From Caldifarciminota bacterium (GTDB lineage Bacteria; Hydrothermota; Hydrothermia; S141-80): DNA of 9,376 nucleotides. A program made the translations under genes and the position numbers. Within the stretch, counting starts at the first letter, position 1, and each line of letters begins with the position of its first letter. Under the pieces are notes generated by a model. That model was not told the DNA's origin and did no database searches. It worked only from the letters and a program-made list of their open reading frames with translations. Positions 6,292 to 9,376 of this stretch are shown here, piece after piece. The stretch is from assembly GCA_015490255.1 (NCBI GenBank), contig WFYF01000326.1:1-9376 (forward strand), in the 5' to 3' direction.

Positions 6292-6972
6292 CTATTTCCT
6301 CCCCGGCGTAAGCCGGCACAGTCCTTCCAGCGGGGTGGGCCGCACGTAGATCTCCTCCGCCACCTCCCGATCCACCACGAGAACCGTGTGATCCACCTGG
6401 ACCAGGATTTCCGGTTTCTTTCGGACAAGCCGGATGGCCTTGCCAGGGTGAAGGCCGTACGTATCCAGAATGTGCCGCACCTTCCGGGTGTCCACATGGA
6501 TGGAGATGATCTTGCCCCACTCGCCCACCTCCAGATGGGTGAGGGGAAGGAACAGAGGACGGACCACCATCCGGTGCTCCACACAGCAGGAGCCCGGGGG
6601 AATGGGCCGGCCGTGAGGACAGGTCCGGGGATGGCCGAGCAACGTGCAGATCTGATCCGCCGCCTCGTCGGTGAGCACGTGCTCCAGCCTGCAGGCTGCC
6701 ACCTCCGCGCTCCGGGGATCCTTCACCACCTCGGTGAACAACCATTCCGCCAGCCGCATCCGCCGGACGATCCCCGAGGCTTCCTGACGCCCCTCCGGTG
6801 TGAACACCCACTCCCCGTCTTCCTCCCGGACATACCCCCGCCGGGCAGCTTCTTCAAAATCACCCCGCCCGAGGTGATAGGCCAGCACCGGCCGGAGCTC
6901 CTCCGTCTGCCATCCCTCCTCTTTCAACCAGAGATATTTCAAAACCTCGTCCACACGGGTGGCCACACTCAT
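6292..6972 (-). CDS. DtxR-family metal-dependent regulator fused to a C-terminal FeoA (SH3-like) domain
   Basis: A 226-residue protein, likely the iron-responsive repressor of the feo operon. Residues 1-70 are a DtxR-type winged-helix region (KYLWLKEEG, then FTPEGRQEA in the wing/linker). Residues about 70-125 are the metal-binding dimerisation domain: RLAEWL (E76) and A-C94-RLE97-H98-VLTDE, matching the C-x-x-E-H site of DtxR. CPHGRPIPPGSCC (118-130) links to an FeoA domain (about 138-215) with LEVGEWGKIISI and LHPGKAIRLV. Divergences: D8 aligns with the DtxR Met10 ligand, as in Mn-type MntR; M72 and E90 replace the ancillary histidines; the segment carrying the recognition helix is about four residues shorter than in DtxR. 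By family knowledge metal-loaded dimers bind palindromic operators, and FeoA binds or modulates FeoB. The ATG at 6972 overlaps the upstream stop as ATGA and follows GGGGG by seven bases, so it is preferred to ATG 7020. Confidence 0.88.
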   Translation of the reverse strand: MSVATRVDEVLKYLWLKEEGWQTEELRPVLAYHLGRGDFEEAARRGYVREEDGEWVFTPEGRQEASGIVRRMRLAEWLFTEVVKDPRSAEVAACRLEHVLTDEAADQICTLLGHPRTCPHGRPIPPGSCCVEHRMVVRPLFLPLTHLEVGEWGKIISIHVDTRKVRHILDTYGLHPGKAIRLVRKKPEILVQVDHTVLVVDREVAEEIYVRPTPLEGLCRLTPGRK

Positions 6973-7199
6973 GGTTTTTCCCCCTTTGTGCCACCCCGAC
7001 CCATCAGACGGGCAAGCCACACCAGCCCGCGGGGCCGGGCCTCCAGCATCACGTCATACCCGCAGTGGGGACAGCGAGCAAAGCCACACTCCCCCTTGAG
7101 GGCTTCCAGGGGACAGCCCTGGCATCCAGAACCATACGCCTCATCCAGGCGGAACCGGGTGCCGCACAGCGGGCACTGAAGCAGGGTTTCTTCCCTCAT
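6969..7199 (-). CDS. Small seven-cysteine zinc-ribbon-like protein of the feo operon
   Basis: A 76-residue protein between feoB and the regulator, with C9-PLC12, C26-QGC29-PL, C38, and C43-PHC46-GY. The two outer CPxCG knuckles look like a treble-clef or rubredoxin-like metal site. The inner CxxCP plus C38 could be a second site or, as an inference, an Fe-S or redox element. Similar tiny Cys-rich proteins accompany FeoB in anaerobes, but I know of no proven role; it is not recognisably FeoC, which has a winged-helix fold. An iron chaperone or FeoB regulator are guesses. The start ATG at 7199 overlaps the feoB stop as ATGA and there is no separate strong ribosome binding site, so translation is probably coupled. 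A longer frame opens at 7235, inside the feoB 3' end, but has no supporting signal. The C-terminal tail after residue 55 is basic with a short hydrophobic LVWLARLMG segment. Confidence 0.82.
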   Translation of the reverse strand: MREETLLQCPLCGTRFRLDEAYGSGCQGCPLEALKGECGFARCPHCGYDVMLEARPRGLVWLARLMGRGGTKGEKP

Positions 7200-9124
7200 C
7201 CGAACATCCATGTGAGCATCCATCGGGTGAGCCATCCGGCGAAGATGGCATAGGGGATGATAAAGGCCACAATGCCCAGGGCCTTCCGCCCCCGCTCCCG
7301 GAGCATCACCAGGAAGTTGGCGATGCAGGGAACGAACAGGGTGATGGTCACCACGCTGACGATAACCTGCCGGAAGTCCAGCAGCCCGGCCTCTTTAAGC
7401 ATCAAGAAGCCGGCCGCGCCATAATCCCTCCGGAGAAAACCCATGATGAAACCCCGGGCGCTCTCCGGAGGAAGACCCAGCACCTGCACGGTGACAGGGG
7501 CAAGAAGGCGCTCCATAAACGCCAGGATTCCGGTGATGTCCAGCACGAACAGCAGGGCCGTGCCCAGAATGAACACCGGGATGACCTCGGTGAGATACCA
7601 CTCCAGACGGGCCCAGGTTTTGAGGGCAATATTGGACAGGCTGGGCCGGCGCAGCGGGGGGATTTCCATGATGAAGGGGGTGCGTTTCCCGGGAAGCACC
7701 CGGGAGGCCAGGAACCCGACAAGGAGCAGGTGAAAGGTGACCATCCCCCCCCAGATAAGGTAGGCCCAGGGGGAAAGCCCCGCCATCATGGCCATCACCA
7801 CCCCGAGCTGGGCGGAACAGGGAACCCCCAGGGCCAGCAACAGGGTCACCAGGAAACGCTCTCTCCGGGACTCCAGCGTCCGGGTGGTCACCGTGGCCAT
7901 GGTCACGCAGCCCAGTCCCAGAACCATGGGAAGCACCGCCTTCCCCGAAAGGCCGATTTTCCGGAAAAACCGGTCCAGGAGATAGGCCAGACGCGGAAGA
8001 TACCCCGAATCCTCCAGCAGGCCAAAGGCCAGGAAAAAGGTAAGCACGATGGGGAAGATGATGGCAAATCCATAAGTCAGAGCCATGGTGAACATCCCGA
8101 ACTCCCCCACGAAGAAATCCCGGATCAGACGGGGGAGGGGCAGGGCATCAAAGAATCGGATCAGCCACGGGTTGAGCCACTCTCCGAACACCCGGCCCTC
8201 CAGGAAGTCCACAAGGGTTCCCGCGCCGAAAACCCCCGCAAACTCATACAGAGCCCAGAGCACCACGCCAAGAAAGAGGAATCCTGCCACCGGATGGGTC
8301 ATCCACGCATCCAGAAAGGCCACCCATCGGGGAGGCGGCGCCACCGGGGGACTTTCCATCACCCCTCCGGCAATCTCCCGGGCCTGCCGGTAAAGATGCT
8401 CAAAAACCCGGGAAGAAAGGTCCGGACGGGGGTGACCGTCCTGCATCTCCAGGCCCGGAAGCCCTCCCCCGTGGAGATAGAGGAGCAGGGCCAGAAACTT
8501 CCAGCCCCGGTGCGCCCCGAGGGGCCGTCCCCGGAAACGAGCCCGGTCCCGCAGGTTTTCCAGAACCCGGGTCACCTCATCGGGAAGCTCCGGCTGCCAC
8601 CGAGGGATGCGGGCTTCCTCCAGGCGGGCACGCAGCTCCCGGAGGCCCCATCCCTCCAGGGCCACCGTGGGAACCACCGGCACTCCCAGGAGGTTTTCCA
8701 GCTTCTCCACATCAATCCGGATCTGCCGGTCCCGGGCTTCATCCCACATGTTCAGGACCACCACCGTGGGGATCTCAAGGAGGGCCAGCTGGGCCAGGAG
8801 CACCAATCCCCGTTCCAGGTTTTTGGCATCCATCACCAGGATCGCCTGGGTCACCTCCGGGGAAAGCAGAATTTCCAGCGTCACCCGCTCGTCGTCGGAG
8901 GCGGGGAAAAGGCTGCGCACCCCGGGGGCATCCACCAGCGTGCGCCCGTCAGGAAGACGGCCCGTGGTGATCTCCACGGTGGTGCCGGTATAGTTGGAAA
9001 CCGTGACGTAGCGCCCGGTGAGATGTTTAAAGAGCAGGCTCTTCCCCACGTTAGGGGAGCCCACCAGCACCACACTTCCCTGCGCAAGGGCCGCCGGTTT
9101 TCCTCCGTGATGGTGATGCCGCAT
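7196..9124 (-). CDS. feoB: Ferrous iron transport protein B (FeoB)
   Basis: A 642-residue inner-membrane Fe2+ transporter with an N-terminal G domain. G1 GSPNVGKS (22-29), G2 region SNYTGTTVE (43-51), G3 DAPG (65-68) and G4 NMWD (125-128) are intact. The membrane part starts near 277 (HPVAGFLFL) and contains LEDSGYLPR (370-378), the first gate motif around C406 (GLGCVTMAT), VPCSAQL (434-440, C436) and FLRRDYGAAGF (563-573), all FeoB landmarks. The length suits the shorter FeoB forms; E. coli FeoB is longer, at about 773 residues. The protein opens with a histidine cluster (H3-H6), possibly a metal-binding tip. The start ATG 9124 sits about one helical step after the -10, implying a leaderless mRNA; GGAGG occurs only inside codons 7-8. 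Alternative starts at the Val18/19 GTG codons would remove the His cluster and sit right at the G1 strand. It is first in an operon with the zinc-ribbon and DtxR-FeoA genes. Confidence 0.96.
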   Translation of the reverse strand: MRHHHHGGKPAALAQGSVVLVGSPNVGKSLLFKHLTGRYVTVSNYTGTTVEITTGRLPDGRTLVDAPGVRSLFPASDDERVTLEILLSPEVTQAILVMDAKNLERGLVLLAQLALLEIPTVVVLNMWDEARDRQIRIDVEKLENLLGVPVVPTVALEGWGLRELRARLEEARIPRWQPELPDEVTRVLENLRDRARFRGRPLGAHRGWKFLALLLYLHGGGLPGLEMQDGHPRPDLSSRVFEHLYRQAREIAGGVMESPPVAPPPRWVAFLDAWMTHPVAGFLFLGVVLWALYEFAGVFGAGTLVDFLEGRVFGEWLNPWLIRFFDALPLPRLIRDFFVGEFGMFTMALTYGFAIIFPIVLTFFLAFGLLEDSGYLPRLAYLLDRFFRKIGLSGKAVLPMVLGLGCVTMATVTTRTLESRRERFLVTLLLALGVPCSAQLGVVMAMMAGLSPWAYLIWGGMVTFHLLLVGFLASRVLPGKRTPFIMEIPPLRRPSLSNIALKTWARLEWYLTEVIPVFILGTALLFVLDITGILAFMERLLAPVTVQVLGLPPESARGFIMGFLRRDYGAAGFLMLKEAGLLDFRQVIVSVVTITLFVPCIANFLVMLRERGRKALGIVAFIIPYAIFAGWLTRWMLTWMFG

Positions 9125-9130
9125 GGGGAA

Positions 9131-9159
9131 AGTATATAAATCTTGACCCGCTGTGTCAA
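9131..9159 (-). promoter_or_regulatory. Near-consensus promoter of the feo operon
   Basis: On the minus strand a perfect -35 TTGACA (9154-9159) and -10 TATACT (9131-9136) are separated by 17 bp. Only six bases separate the -10 from the feoB ATG, so the start site should fall on or next to the A of the start codon. A promoter this strong would need repression, which fits the palindrome lying on it. Confidence 0.85.
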
Positions 9160-9164
9160 GTTTT
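9138..9164. promoter_or_regulatory. DtxR/IdeR-like iron operator over the feo promoter
   Basis: CTTGAC (9142-9147) and GTCAAG (9155-9160) form a perfect 19-bp inverted repeat with a 7-bp centre. One mismatch further out, AAA (9138-9140) pairs with TTT (9162-9164). Its size matches the 19-bp palindromes bound by DtxR/IdeR-family dimers, and it covers the -35 and most of the spacer. The likely binder is the DtxR-FeoA protein encoded at the end of the same operon, giving negative autoregulation by iron. Confidence 0.68.
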
Positions 9165-9342
9165 GCAAAGCAGTTGCAGAAAGGGGGAAAAGGGACTGTG
9201 GCTCATCCGTTGCGGGAGGGAATTGCCCGGGGCACCGGGTCCTCGCTTTTTCGTGGAAGCCTCAGTGGCTGCCTGGAACTTTTCCCGAGAACCCCGGAGT
9301 CCTGAGGTTCGGGAGGGATGGGATGAGTTTTCTCCCGGAGCC

Positions 9343-9373
9343 CCCAATCCATTCCTTTCGGTAATGGGTTGGG
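9343..9373. other. Strong hairpin at the right edge
   Basis: CCCAATCCATT (9343-9353) pairs with AATGGGTTGGG (9363-9373) over 11 pairs, one of them a G-T wobble, with a 9-base loop. It may be the terminator of a gene lying to the right or part of a repeat cut by the window edge. No T tract is visible. A weaker stem lies at 9284-9293 with 9306-9313. Nothing else is recognisable in 9165-9376. Confidence 0.4.
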
Positions 9374-9376
9374 ATG

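Noticed and set aside
5934..6584. 216-codon minus-strand open frame running from the gap into the regulator gene
   Set aside because: More than half overlaps the DtxR-FeoA gene in another frame, and the translation has no family motif.
6973..7020. ATG 7020 as start of the DtxR-FeoA protein
   Set aside because: It would add 16 atypical residues and a long overlap with the zinc-ribbon gene; ATG 6972 gives an ATGA junction and a ribosome binding site.
7200..7235. ATG 7235 as start of the zinc-ribbon protein
   Set aside because: It adds 12 residues inside the feoB 3' end with no ribosome binding site; ATG 7199 gives the ATGA coupling seen again at the next junction.
7730..9139. 469-codon open frame on the plus strand opposite feoB
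   Set aside because: Rich in His/Gln/Gly/Pro/Arg without motifs; feoB on the other strand is certain.

Overview
The window is GC-rich, tightly packed bacterial DNA carrying five complete protein genes and one partial gene. The Complex I-type flavoprotein subunit, the FeoB/DtxR iron module and several sigma-70-like promoters with 17-bp spacers fit a (probably anaerobic or microaerophilic) bacterium. I cannot assign a phylum from this sequence alone. Nothing points to a phage, plasmid, transposon or CRISPR array.

Layout. (1) 1-766, minus strand: the first 255 residues of a NuoF-type NADH-binding flavoprotein, running off the left edge. (2) 767-895: a compact divergent control region with back-to-back promoters for nuoF and for the next gene, plus an 8-bp-arm inverted repeat placed on the right-hand promoter. 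(3) 896-4828, plus strand: a 1310-residue multidomain protein with tandem class III nucleotide cyclase domains, a P-loop signalling NTPase and a long TPR array. This is the domain order of mammalian soluble adenylyl cyclase (sAC/ADCY10). The catalytic residues are divided between the two cyclase domains so that one composite active site is expected. (4) 4829-5049: a convergent intergenic gap with a small palindrome. (5) 5050-5847, minus strand: a coiled-coil protein with three 21-residue repeats and a C-terminal PD-(D/E)XK-like domain that appears to lack its lysine. (6) 5848-6291: its promoter, then about 390 bp with no convincing gene but several short inverted repeats. (7) 6292-9124, minus strand: a ferrous-iron operon in the order feoB, zinc-ribbon protein, DtxR-type regulator fused to FeoA, with both junctions being ATGA overlaps. 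(8) 9125-9376: the feoB promoter (TTGACA-17-TATACT) with a DtxR/IdeR-like palindrome over its -35 and spacer, then non-coding sequence ending in a hairpin.

How the parts work together. The feo operon reads as a self-contained iron-uptake circuit: FeoB imports Fe2+, the fused FeoA domain is the expected FeoB partner or modulator, and the DtxR part is the likely repressor acting on the palindrome at the operon's own promoter. The sAC-like protein shares its control region with nuoF; whether cyclic-nucleotide signalling is tied to respiratory or redox state is only a hypothesis. The most notable objects are the sAC-like cyclase with its split active site, the repressor-FeoA fusion with an unusually short helix-turn-helix region, and the seven-cysteine protein between feoB and the regulator.
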